From the IMG/VR virus record IMGVR_UViG_3300020578_002188, positions 1 through 46,250 of that record: 46,250 bases of DNA. One strand, given 5' to 3'. The DNA comes from a virus. Position numbers and translations under genes: made by a program. This document shows, piece after piece, positions 14,394-23,200 of this stretch; within the stretch, counting starts at the first letter, position 1, and the number at the start of each line of letters is the position of its first letter. Under the pieces are notes generated by a model. That model saw only the letters and a list, made by a program, of their open reading frames with translations. It did no database searches and was not told the DNA's origin.

Positions 14394-15384
14394 TGAGATG
14401 GAAAAATTCTATCAGAAGAAATTTTATTTTAGTTATAGTGGGTTGAATAAATTACTTTATTCTCCTGCTATGTTTTACAATCATTATGTGCTCAACCAGC
14501 GAGAAGACAGTACAGACCCTCACCTTGTAGGAGGTAGGGTCTTGCACTGCCTTTTATTTGAACCTGAAAAATATGATGATTACTTTATATCACTACCAGG
14601 TAAACTACCTAGTGATAACCCTAGAAAAATTATTGATAATATTTTCAGAATTCATCTCGGATATGAAAATAATTCATTAACTTTAGAAGACTACTCACAA
14701 GATATACTCACACATCTACTCACAGCAAATCTTTATCAGAATCTTAAAACAGATCAGCAAAGACTTGACAAGATGCTTACTGATGAACACAAAGAGTATT
14801 TTGAATTTCTCAAACAAAGTCTAGACAAAACAATAGTGGATCAACCTACTTTGGATGGCTGCAAAGCACAGGTAGAGATACTAAAGAATAATAAAGACAT
14901 TAGATCTTTATTACAACTAGACAAGTCTGAGGAAGACACACACATTGAGACCTATAATGAGTTGCATATTAGGGTTGATCATGACAAATTACCTTTTGGT
15001 TTACACGGAGTACTTGACAATGTTGTTGTTGACAATGAGGCAAAGATAATTTTTATCAATGACCTCAAAACAACTGGTAAGTCTGTACAAGATTTTCCTG
15101 AATCTGTTGAATACTACAAGTATTGGATACAAGCAGTTATCTATACTATTCTAGCTTCAGACAAATTCTTAAAAGACAAACCAGATGTAGGGCTTTGGCA
15201 AGTTCAAGTAACCTTTATTGTAATTGACAAATACAATTTAGTGTATCCTTTCCAAGTCTCTACAGAAACAATGAGTCAATGGAAAAGTAACTTCAGATCT
15301 GTATTAGAAATAGCAAAATGGCACTATGTACAGAAAAGTTATGACTTACCATATGACCTAGCAGTTGGTAATGTAAAATTGTAA
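14368..15384 (+). CDS. PD-(D/E)XK exonuclease, phage recombination type
   Basis: The protein has an N-terminal segment FSYSGLNKLLYSPAMFYNHY (a helical cap common in the PDDEXK_1 and Cas4-like families), then GGRVLHCLLFEP, the conserved His-containing helix. The catalytic core follows: LHGVLDNVV with the first Asp, INDLKTTGK with the D-x-K pair, and YWIQAVIYTIL with the trailing Gln and Tyr. Such nucleases act with Sak4-like proteins and polymerases in phage recombination. The listed start overlaps the previous gene by 26 bases. An in-frame ATG at 14398, four bases after the previous stop, may be the true start and would remove ten residues. Both preserve the whole domain. Confidence 0.82.
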   Translation: MEMALNGSDEMEKFYQKKFYFSYSGLNKLLYSPAMFYNHYVLNQREDSTDPHLVGGRVLHCLLFEPEKYDDYFISLPGKLPSDNPRKIIDNIFRIHLGYENNSLTLEDYSQDILTHLLTANLYQNLKTDQQRLDKMLTDEHKEYFEFLKQSLDKTIVDQPTLDGCKAQVEILKNNKDIRSLLQLDKSEEDTHIETYNELHIRVDHDKLPFGLHGVLDNVVVDNEAKIIFINDLKTTGKSVQDFPESVEYYKYWIQAVIYTILASDKFLKDKPDVGLWQVQVTFIVIDKYNLVYPFQVSTETMSQWKSNFRSVLEIAKWHYVQKSYDLPYDLAVGNVKL

Positions 15385-15387
15385 ATT

Positions 15388-15954
15388 ATGGCAATTAATG
15401 CGCTTTATGTAAAGTATTTTCAGAAGTCTAAGATATTTATATATCCACTCTTAGACATTAAAAGAGGGTCACCAGTATTACCTTTAGAAACTTATGTAAG
15501 TTGGGGTAATAGTTATAAACCCGAGGATATGAAATTAATATGTGTTTATCCAACTAGATTAGATAGTGTGTATATTCAGTTTGAAAAGAATGTGTTATTA
15601 ACACATAACAGAATATCTGACTATATTAAAATAGATAATGAAAACACTGTTGTTACATTTGACTTTTCTGATTTAAGTGATGATTGGAACTATTTTCTTC
15701 AAGGAAGATATAGTATGTTAAAAGATAAAACAAAGCGCATGATTTTAAACTACTTTGATAAGTCAAGTAGTAGCTATACATATGTAAATAGCTATCTTTA
15801 TCCAGAGAAATTTTTCTATAAATATGCTGAATTATTAGATGTAAATATATCTTTATTAGAATCTGTAGGTGAGTTATGTAATAAACCTAATTTTGAGAAA
15901 GAGAATCTAACAATTGAGGTAACAAATTTGGAAAATATAAATATTCTGGATTAA
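15388..15954 (+). CDS. Hypothetical protein (188 aa)
   Basis: Not recognised. The N-terminal half is beta-rich, with MAINALYVKYFQKSKIFIYP and LETYVSWGNSYKPEDMKLI, and the second half is helical (KFFYKYAELLDVNISLLES). The opening looks like a small alpha/beta domain conserved in some phage proteins, but I cannot name it. It starts three bases after the nuclease stop. No catalytic cluster or membrane segment is seen. Confidence 0.62.
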   Translation: MAINALYVKYFQKSKIFIYPLLDIKRGSPVLPLETYVSWGNSYKPEDMKLICVYPTRLDSVYIQFEKNVLLTHNRISDYIKIDNENTVVTFDFSDLSDDWNYFLQGRYSMLKDKTKRMILNYFDKSSSSYTYVNSYLYPEKFFYKYAELLDVNISLLESVGELCNKPNFEKENLTIEVTNLENINILD

Positions 15955-15982
15955 TTTGTAATAATTTTAAAACCAACAAAAA

Positions 15983-16333
15983 ATGAATGAATCAATGATG
16001 CTTGTCCAAGCAACTTGGCAAGACAAACAAACTTTTAGAATGATCCCTATTAATGAAAATTGCCCTTATGTAGAGTGCATTTTTGATCCAGGAACAAAAG
16101 TTTTTGTAATTATCTCTAAAATTAAAAAAACTACATTACACATGCTTCCTAAATTAGATGAGTATGGTCAAGCTATCACAGGTACAAAAGGTATGAAACA
16201 AGAAAGACACAAAGTAGAAGTGTTTCAAGAGTTTTATATTGAAGACCTTTCTGCAACAGAAGAATTAATCAAAACTTTTGCAATTAATGCTAAAAAGTTT
16301 GATTATAAGAAGTTTATGGCCGAGCAAGCATAA
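15983..16333 (+). CDS. Hypothetical protein (116 aa)
   Basis: Not recognised. The protein is beta-rich in its first 80 residues, with ATWQDKQTFRMIPINENCPY and FDPGTKVFVIISKIKK, and ends in a helix, KKFDYKKFMAEQA. It is separated from the previous gene by 28 bases and is followed, about 20 bases after the stop, by a hairpin terminator. It looks like a conserved small protein of the replication region. Confidence 0.62.
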   Translation: MNESMMLVQATWQDKQTFRMIPINENCPYVECIFDPGTKVFVIISKIKKTTLHMLPKLDEYGQAITGTKGMKQERHKVEVFQEFYIEDLSATEELIKTFAINAKKFDYKKFMAEQA

Positions 16334-16354
16334 ACATTTACAGTTAGTTTAAAG

Positions 16355-16385
16355 AGAGGGTGGGTACCAAACACCCTCTTTTTTA
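16355..16385 (+). terminator. Hairpin terminator before the DNA polymerase gene
   Basis: AGAGGGTG at 16355-16362 pairs with CACCCTCT at 16372-16379 around a 9-base loop that itself contains the palindrome GGTACC. A T-run (TTTTTTATTT) follows directly. This is a strong intrinsic terminator on the plus strand. Confidence 0.88.
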
Positions 16386-16424
16386 TTTATTAAAATGGGG
16401 GAACAGCTTAACTGAACTAATCTT
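16386..16424 (+). promoter_or_regulatory. Leader of the DNA polymerase gene, candidate promoter region
   Basis: The roughly 40 bases after the terminator and before the ATG at 16425 are the longest gene-free leader in the plus block. They include a short G run (GGGGGAAC). No clear sigma-70-type or Bacteroidota -7 TAnnTTTG box is visible. It is a candidate for a phage-RNA-polymerase start site. Confidence 0.3.
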
Positions 16425-18323
16425 ATGAAAACACATTGGGTACATGACTATGAAACAATGGCTAACTTATTTGTAGCCGTGTTTGAAGATGTAAAATCTA
16501 AAGACAGAAAAATATTTATCTGTCACAAAGCAAAAAATGATATAGAAGAACTAGTTAATTTCTTAAACAGAAATAAAAACTTTAATGAATGGCATGTAAG
16601 TTTTAATGGTCTTGGTTTTGACAGTCAGATTACTGAATATATACTAAGAAAACAAGTAGACTTATGTAACATGTCTGGTGAAGAAGTAGCAAAGTATCTA
16701 TATGGTAAAGCACAAAATGTAATATCAAAACAAAATGCAGGTGAGTTTCTAGAATTTAGTCCGCGGGATCTACAGATAAGACAAGTAGATGTGTTTAAAC
16801 TTAATCACTGGGATAACCCAGCAAAAAGATCTAGTCTTAAATGGATACAGTATACTATGGATTGGAAGAACATTATGGATATGCCTATTCATCATACTAC
16901 TGAAGTAGAAGAGGACCAGATTCCGGATATTGTTAGTTACTGTATTAATGATGTTAAGTCTACTAAACAGATTATGCATCTAAGTAAGGAGCAAATTAAT
17001 TTAAGAAGAGCTCTAACTGAAGAGTATAACATAGACTTATTCTCTGCTTCTGAACCTAGAATATCTAAAGAATTGTTCTTACATTTTTTGAGTAAACAAA
17101 CTGGAATAAAAAAAGCTGAGTTAAGACAAATGAGAACTCAGAGAAATCAAATAATATTTAAAGATATAATCCTCCCTTATATTGAATTTAAGACAGCTAC
17201 ATTTCAAAACCTTTTAAAAAAGTTTCAGGACGTAATATTATATCCTGGAGAAACTAAAGGTGGTTTTAAATATTCTGTTCAGTATAAAGGAGTGAAGACT
17301 GATTATGGTCTTGGTGGTATTCATGGTGCTAGAACTAGCAAAGTATATAATGCCACTGATGATATGATTATTATGACTTCAGATGTTACTAGTTTCTATC
17401 CTAATCTAGCTATTAGAAATGGATGGTCTCCGGCACATTTACCTAAAGTAGAATTCTGTGAGCTATATGAATGGTTCTTTGAAGAGAGAAAGAAAATTCC
17501 AAAGAAAGATCCTAAGAACTATGTATACAAGATTATTCTAAACTCAACTTATGGTTTATCTAATGATGAGAATAGTTTCTTGTATGACCCACAGTTTACT
17601 ATGAGCATTACTATTAATGGTCAGTTGTCTTTAACTATGTTATATGAGATGATTTGTGAAGAGATACCAAATGCCATTCCCCTAATGCAGAATACAGATG
17701 GTCTTGAAACTATGATTCCAAGAGAATATGTAGATAAATACATGGAAATTTGTGAAAGATGGGAAAAGATTACTAATCTACAACTAGAACATGACAAGTA
17801 CTCTAAGTTAGTATTAGGTGATGTAAATAATTACATAGCAGTTACTGAAGATGGTAAGTCTAAATGTAAAGGTAGATTTGAGTATAAAGATCTAGCTCTT
17901 CATAAAAACAAAAGTTTCTTGATTATTCCTAAAGCACTACATGCATACTTTGTTGAAGGTATTAAACCTGAAAAGTTTATAGCTGAAAATTTAAACATTT
18001 TTGATTTTTGTGGTGGTGTTAAGATTAAAGGTGATTGGAAATTTTATAAACATGAAATAGTTTCCGGAGACTTTATACTAGAAGAATTACAAAATACTAT
18101 TAGATATTATATATCCAATAAGGGTTGTAAGATCATCAAGAAGAATAATGAAGACTCTAGAGAAATACAAGTAGAGGCTGGAAGATGGTTGCAAAAACTA
18201 TATATAAATGCTGATGAGAAAGCATTTGAAGACTATGATATTAATTATGATTACTATTTAGAGAAGATTAAGAGAGAAATTAATTCTCTAGAACCAAATA
18301 CAAATCAATTAAGTTTATTTTAA
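16425..18323 (+). CDS. DNA polymerase, family B
   Basis: The 632-aa protein has both 3'-5' exonuclease and polymerase parts. Exo I is HDYETM (Asp8, Glu10), Exo II is FNGLGFDSQI (Asn61, Asp66), and Exo III is YCIND (Tyr172, Asp176). Polymerase motif A is DVTSFYPN (Asp320), motif B is KIILNSTYG (Lys369, Tyr376), and motif C is NTDG (423-426). Motif C normally reads DTDS; the second Asp is kept (Asp425) while the first is Asn and the Ser is Gly. The spacing from motif A to B is short (about 50 residues), so the fingers are minimal, and there is no sign of a TPR2-type insertion. It would replicate the phage genome. The next gene follows one base after the stop. Confidence 0.92.
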   Translation: MKTHWVHDYETMANLFVAVFEDVKSKDRKIFICHKAKNDIEELVNFLNRNKNFNEWHVSFNGLGFDSQITEYILRKQVDLCNMSGEEVAKYLYGKAQNVISKQNAGEFLEFSPRDLQIRQVDVFKLNHWDNPAKRSSLKWIQYTMDWKNIMDMPIHHTTEVEEDQIPDIVSYCINDVKSTKQIMHLSKEQINLRRALTEEYNIDLFSASEPRISKELFLHFLSKQTGIKKAELRQMRTQRNQIIFKDIILPYIEFKTATFQNLLKKFQDVILYPGETKGGFKYSVQYKGVKTDYGLGGIHGARTSKVYNATDDMIIMTSDVTSFYPNLAIRNGWSPAHLPKVEFCELYEWFFEERKKIPKKDPKNYVYKIILNSTYGLSNDENSFLYDPQFTMSITINGQLSLTMLYEMICEEIPNAIPLMQNTDGLETMIPREYVDKYMEICERWEKITNLQLEHDKYSKLVLGDVNNYIAVTEDGKSKCKGRFEYKDLALHKNKSFLIIPKALHAYFVEGIKPEKFIAENLNIFDFCGGVKIKGDWKFYKHEIVSGDFILEELQNTIRYYISNKGCKIIKKNNEDSREIQVEAGRWLQKLYINADEKAFEDYDINYDYYLEKIKREINSLEPNTNQLSLF

Positions 18324-18324
18324 A

Positions 18325-19482
18325 ATGCCAAAGAAAATACAAAACACAACAAAGGCACATTTAGTAAGTGTGCCTTTACCAAATCATGCTGCTACTTATA
18401 CTGTTATAAGTCACCAGTTTGTTATTGATTATGCTTACCAATCCCTTGCTGCTGCAGGGTTTAATATTGTAGATGAGGAGTACAGATGTACTGCTGATGG
18501 ACAGATTGCTCAAGGAATTTATAAGTTAAATTTTAATAATGACCCTGAGTTGTCAATGATGTTTGCTTGGACAAACAGTTATAATAAACAAGTAAAGTTT
18601 AAATGTGTAGTTGGTGCTTATATAAATAAGACAGGTGGTGTTATGATTTCTGGAGAAGTTGGTAGCTGGGTTAGAAAACACACAGGTTCTGCAGACACAG
18701 AAACAAAAGCTACTATTGATAATTATATTACTAATGCAAACATGTACTATAATCAGTTGTGTTCTGATAAAGCTGCTATGGAAGTAGTAACACTTAACAA
18801 AAGAAAACAGTCTCAACTTTTGGGTGTGCTCTTTGCTGAGTATGAAATACTTACTACAGAACAATCTAGTATGGTAAGAGACCAAATGAAGAAACCAAAT
18901 CATGTATTTGCTAATACAGATAGTTTATGGGCCTTTTATAATTATGTAACTGATGCATTACAATTATCACATCCTAAGACTTGGATGGAAGACCAAAGAA
19001 TCTTACATTACTTTATAGGAACAATTTGTGATTTTAGTCAACCAGTTCAACCAGTTGTTGTAGTTAGTGAACCAGTTGAGGAAGAACTAGAAATAATAGA
19101 TCCGTTATATGCTGACCCAAGACAAACTAATATTCTAGATCAAATTGCTGAAGCAGAACTATCTGATAATCAAGTGGTGCAAGAAGAGATAAAAATAGAA
19201 GCAGTTTTGCACCAGTCAGAAGAAATCATTGAAGACACAAATGAAGCTGAGGAAGTTCCATTTGCTCTAGATGAAGATGTAGTATCTTTACAACCATCTC
19301 CTGAAGATTATGAACAGTTTGAAAAAGAAGTAATACTTGAGCATAATGATCCAATAGCTAATACTTTTGAAACAGTAGAAACTACTGACAATTTAGATTC
19401 AGTATTTGCTGAAGAAGATGATTTTGATCTTGACTTTAATGAAACTGATAATGATTCAGATTCTGCACCTGATTTCTTTTAA
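18325..19482 (+). CDS. Hypothetical protein with acidic C-terminal tail, faintly DUF932-like
   Basis: The 385-aa protein has an N-terminal part (about residues 1-210) with alternating strands and helices, including VISHQFVIDYAYQSLAAAGF, FAWTNSYNKQVKFKCVVGAY and GEVGSWVRKHTGSAD. This layout resembles DUF932-like phage and plasmid proteins, but the match is weak. After residue 230 the chain becomes strongly acidic and low-complexity, with repeated Glu, Asp and Val, and ends in DNDSDSAPDFF, an acidic-aromatic tail. Such tails often bind SSB-type partners or mimic DNA. It follows the polymerase gene by one base and is closed by a terminator. Confidence 0.62.
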   Translation: MPKKIQNTTKAHLVSVPLPNHAATYTVISHQFVIDYAYQSLAAAGFNIVDEEYRCTADGQIAQGIYKLNFNNDPELSMMFAWTNSYNKQVKFKCVVGAYINKTGGVMISGEVGSWVRKHTGSADTETKATIDNYITNANMYYNQLCSDKAAMEVVTLNKRKQSQLLGVLFAEYEILTTEQSSMVRDQMKKPNHVFANTDSLWAFYNYVTDALQLSHPKTWMEDQRILHYFIGTICDFSQPVQPVVVVSEPVEEELEIIDPLYADPRQTNILDQIAEAELSDNQVVQEEIKIEAVLHQSEEIIEDTNEAEEVPFALDEDVVSLQPSPEDYEQFEKEVILEHNDPIANTFETVETTDNLDSVFAEEDDFDLDFNETDNDSDSAPDFF

Positions 19483-19486
19483 TTTT

Positions 19487-19522
19487 ATGGGGATAGTATA
19501 AAGCTATCCCCATTTTTTTTTA
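19487..19522 (+). terminator. Hairpin terminator after the acidic protein gene
   Basis: ATGGGGATAG at 19487-19496 pairs with CTATCCCCAT at 19504-19513 around a 7-base loop and is followed by a run of nine T residues at 19513-19521. It is a perfect 10-bp stem and the strongest terminator in the window. The next gene starts at 19533, about 11 bases downstream. Confidence 0.92.
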
Positions 19523-19532
19523 TTTTAGCAGT

Positions 19533-19955
19533 ATGAAAAAACAACTTGAAGCAGTGGAAAAATTCCACAAAGCATTTGGTCAAGAAAATGGTAGATGGCC
19601 AAGATTATTATCTCATTCTGAATTTGATCTGAGACATACATTAATGAAAGAAGAAAATGATGAGTACTTAGAAGCTTGTCATAAAAAAGCATTAGTAGAT
19701 GTTGCTGATGCATTAGGTGACCAGTTATATATTTTATGCGGAACTATTCTTAAACATGGTATGCAACATATTATAGAAGATGTATTTAATGAAATACAAG
19801 AAAGTAATATGAGTAAATTAGATAAAGATGGTAAACCTGTATTAAGAGAGGATGGGAAAATCTTGAAGGGACCAGGATATTTTAGACCTGAACTAAGTAA
19901 ATTTATTAAAGTTGACACAGATGCATCCAGTAGCATTCAAGAAAGCAATGATTGA
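19533..19955 (+). CDS. MazG-like nucleoside triphosphate pyrophosphohydrolase
   Basis: This 140-aa protein belongs to the all-alpha NTP-pyrophosphatase superfamily (MazG, HisE-like). The metal-binding helix shows EENDEYLEA, about residues 36-44, and the second acidic helix VADALGDQLYIL provides the trailing Asp residues. The ending KLDKDGKPVLREDGKILKG with GYFRPEL is typical of the phage/bacterial branch near phosphoribosyl-ATP pyrophosphohydrolases. It would hydrolyse unwanted or alarmone-type nucleoside triphosphates to monophosphates. The last 35 bases overlap the next gene. Confidence 0.8.
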   Translation: MKKQLEAVEKFHKAFGQENGRWPRLLSHSEFDLRHTLMKEENDEYLEACHKKALVDVADALGDQLYILCGTILKHGMQHIIEDVFNEIQESNMSKLDKDGKPVLREDGKILKGPGYFRPELSKFIKVDTDASSSIQESND

Positions 19956-20094
19956 AGCATACTTAGCAGGTGCTAATAGTATGTATTGCGGTTGTTATGA
20001 AAAACAATCTAAAGCAGATGCTGCAGATTGGTTCTATAATCAGTATGGAGAACAAGAGTCAGAGAAATGTGACTGTTGTGAAGAAGATGAATAA
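19921..20094 (+). CDS. Small hypothetical protein, Cys-rich C terminus
   Basis: I choose the ATG at 19921 over a TTG at 19912. An ATG at 19948 next to the upstream stop is another option. The product (57 aa) starts MHPVAFKKAMIEAYLAGA and contains SKADAADWFYNQYG. It ends in an acidic, Cys-rich tail with CDCC and EEDE and has four or more Cys residues that could bind a metal. The helix AMIEAYLAGANSMY is a common small-phage-protein pattern. Both the overlap with the upstream gene and the terminator right after it support expression. Confidence 0.62.
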   Translation: MHPVAFKKAMIEAYLAGANSMYCGCYEKQSKADAADWFYNQYGEQESEKCDCCEEDE

Positions 20095-20098
20095 TTTT

Positions 20099-20127
20099 AG
20101 GGGAGCCGTTTGGTTCCCCTTTTTTTT
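20099..20127 (+). terminator. Terminator at the convergence of the two gene blocks
   Basis: AGGGGAGCC at 20099-20107 pairs with GGTTCCCCT at 20112-20120 (one G-T pair) around a GTTT loop and is followed by T7. It ends the plus block. On the minus strand the same stem follows the stop of the 46-aa gene at 20126-20266, but lacks a strong T tail in that direction, so it may act in both directions with different efficiency. Confidence 0.88.
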
Positions 20128-20266
20128 ACCTACCCTGAGCTCTATAAGCTTTCTTGTAGTTCTTAGACTTCTTAAGTTTTGAAGTCTTAGATTTTGCATG
20201 TACTCCTGGACGGGATACTTTATTACTCTTATAAGTTTTAACTGTTGTTGTATTACTTTTTGCCAT
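20126..20266 (-). CDS. Small very basic protein (46 aa), last gene of the virion block
   Basis: The minus strand from 20266 to 20126 encodes MAKSNTTTVKTYKSNK followed by VSRPGVHAKSKTSK and a tail with LKKSKNYKKAYRAQGR, ending in TAA. More than one third of the residues are Lys or Arg and acidic residues are absent, so the protein is expected to bind nucleic acid. It starts six bases after the stop of the 1150-aa gene, so it is co-transcribed with the virion and RNA polymerase block. It ends at the shared terminator. The motif SRPGVHAKSKTSK is like a conserved small protein of crAss-like phages, as far as I recall. Its function is not known; packaging with the virion DNA is an inference. Confidence 0.75.
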   Translation of the reverse strand: MAKSNTTTVKTYKSNKVSRPGVHAKSKTSKLKKSKNYKKAYRAQGR

Positions 20267-20272
20267 AATATA

Positions 20273-23200
20273 TTAATTAAAGAATGTACTTTCAAATGAT
20301 TTAACTGCTTCTCCTGGTGTAAAATTGTATCCAGAAAAACCCATTAGTTTTAGAAAATAAGCCCAAGATTTATTGTCTCCTTTGTTCCAAACTCCTGTAT
20401 CTTTTTGATAACTTAATTTTTCAGGATTCCAAGTAAAAATAAACTGATCTGTAAATTTAATTGCTCTGTTTAATGTACCTGTCATTGCTGAAGGTGATTT
20501 TACAACCCTATATGCATCTACAATATTAATGTATGAACTTGTTTCACTTCTCATTCTAGTAGCCTCATACAAAACAAAATTATATATGTAATTATCTCTA
20601 GCTGCTTTTTGAGATTCAGTTAATTTATCATCATCATCACCTGTACCCATCATAGATCTAATTAGCATGATAAGAGCTATAGTTGTTAAAATTATTGTAG
20701 CTTCTGCAATAACTCTTCTTATTTGTGCTTTTTCAAATGGAGAATAAGAAGCCCAGTTTTTCATTATATTAAACTTATAGTCTCTTAAATCTCTAACAAA
20801 AGTTTTATAAAATGTTATATAATAGCCTTCAGTAGGTGCACCTAATTCTTGATCCATACCTAGCTTTTTCCATCTTTTTTTATAGCCCGGAACTAAGTGT
20901 TTTTTATACATTAGAAGTAATCTTCCTAAAGCTCCTCTTTGAATTGTACCTTTATCAAATTCATTATAGACACCATGCATTCTTTTATTTAATGCATGTA
21001 ATCTAGACTGAAAGTTTAGTCTTTGTTTTTCATCATAATTAAAAGCTATGTATTCTCCAGTATCATCTTTGATTGGTTCTTGGTTAGCATCTACTTGTAA
21101 TATTTTTATTTTACCATCAAGTTCAACACCATACTTTTCATGAGCTTGTAATAGAGTTATTATTTCTCCATTTTCATTATCTAATACTTTAGTAGCATCC
21201 ATTAATGCAAACATAGTACTACCCTGTACTTCATGTTCACCAAAGAACTGATTAAAGAATAAAGTATTTGTACTAAATAATTTGTTGGCCATACTACCTG
21301 TAATGTTCCTACCATATTGGTCTTTAAAATTACCTTGTATAGCATCATAATAATCAAATAACCTGGTAGCTAAATTAGTTGGAGCAGATTTACTAAAGTC
21401 TGAAATAAATCCAGGAACTGATTTAGTATAGTAAGCTTTTCCTTTCATAAGATTTTTCTTATTAAAGAATTCTCCGGCATTTGCTTCTATCATTACTTGA
21501 ATATTAGCCTGCATATTATTTGCCACACCCTTTAATAAATCTGCTGCAATAGAAGTAATAGCAGAATAACCCATTAAATTATTTACAATTTTATCTATTT
21601 GTAAACCAAATAATTGTTCTGATTTTTGCATTTCTCCATATACAACCATATCTATAAAAGCATCCACATGTTTTTGAGAAAAACTTTCTCCATTCTTTTT
21701 TATATATTCCTCATAACCTAATTTTTTTGCAAATGCATCTAACACAGGTTTACCAAGAGAATTAGTTTTTAAAACTTGTCTATCACCTATAACAGTTTGA
21801 AATAAAGAAATTTCAGAGTTTATTTTATTTAATGCTTCATATCTATTAGCCATTGAGTTAAATAACATTACAGATCTTGCTATATTTAAACTCATATCTT
21901 CAGTAGGCATTATCTGTGTATAATACACCGGGATAAATTTTGCTTCTGTAATACCTAAACCAGCTAAACCATATTCAGTATCATAAGCTTGCATCTTTAC
22001 AGCTTCTCTTGCTTTTGTTTTTACAGTTTTTACAATACCTTCTTGCTGTAATCTTTCACCATCAGTCTTTACTACTGAAGGTAGGATGTAACCTCTTCTC
22101 TGTACTTCCGGTAATTTTTCTTGCGCCTCTAAATATATATCTAACATTTTCTTATGGTACTCACCTTTTGCATTTTTAGGTGTACCATCTAAATTATATA
22201 AGGCTGTCCAGTTAGCATTTAAATAATCATTAGAAGGTTCAGATAACTCTCTCATATAAGTGACTACACCATTTCTTTCATGCTTTACACTTTTTAACCA
22301 ATCTGAATATTCATCATCAGTAATAATTCTTTTAGATAATTCAAGTTGTTTTTCTTCAATTATTTTATTTATTTCTGATATAGGTTTAGCTTGAGTGTTC
22401 TTTCTATACCAAGCAGCTCTTTGAGATCTCCAAGCTTTTAATGCTTGTTTTTCTTCAAATGTAGGTTTCTCACTTAAAACAGGTTCTTCACCTATTGCTT
22501 CAAGCATTTGATTTCTAGCTTTATTAAATTTAGTTACATCATATTTTTGTACAAAAGCATATGTCTTTATGTATTCAGTTTCACCATCTTTATTTTTAAT
22601 AGGTATTTCTATAGTTTCATAAATACCTTCATTAAATTTAGCAGGGTTATCTCTATTGCTTTGTGTTCTTAAATAATCTTCAAAAGTTTCTGCTACAGTA
22701 CGTTCCATTACTATATCCTTAAGACGGGCTTCTTCTAGTCCACCTTTAATAGCTTTAGCAAATAATCCTAGAGAAGCATCATGAGAACTAATTAAAGGCC
22801 CTACTAAGAAATCAAATACATCTTCATCTTTATTTGCTACTTTAAGCATTTTTATTAAACCTTCTCTATCTAAATTAAAAGACTTAAACTTTTCTTTTCT
22901 TTCTTCTAATTGAGCTATTCTTTCAGCTTTTTTTTCATCACTTAAGTTACTGTTTTCTATATCAGATATTCTTTGATCTAGTACAGTCATATCTGATTCT
23001 AGCCTGTTAGTAATATCTGGACCTTTATACTCTAATAAAAAGTCTGCAATTAAGGGAATACCTTCTGTTAATACTTTTTGTTTAATAGTTTCATGTATAC
23101 CTTTCATCTCAATAATTTTTTGTTGAGGTGTCAAAGGTTGTCCAGGAACTCTATTAGTTATACTATCTGCTGTAAAGTAATTATCTAGATCTGCTTTACT

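Noticed and set aside
16363-16371. GGTACC palindrome as a separate operator
   Set aside because: It lies entirely within the loop of the terminator hairpin and is also a common restriction-type hexamer; there is no second copy nearby.
19970-20182. Plus-strand 70-codon frame
   Set aside because: It is a shifted reading of the Cys-rich small gene at 19921-20094 and runs through the terminator stem.
20059-20295. Minus-strand 78-codon frame across the block junction
   Set aside because: It overlaps the coherent 46-aa basic gene and the hairpin in another frame, contains no protein-like composition and crosses the terminator.
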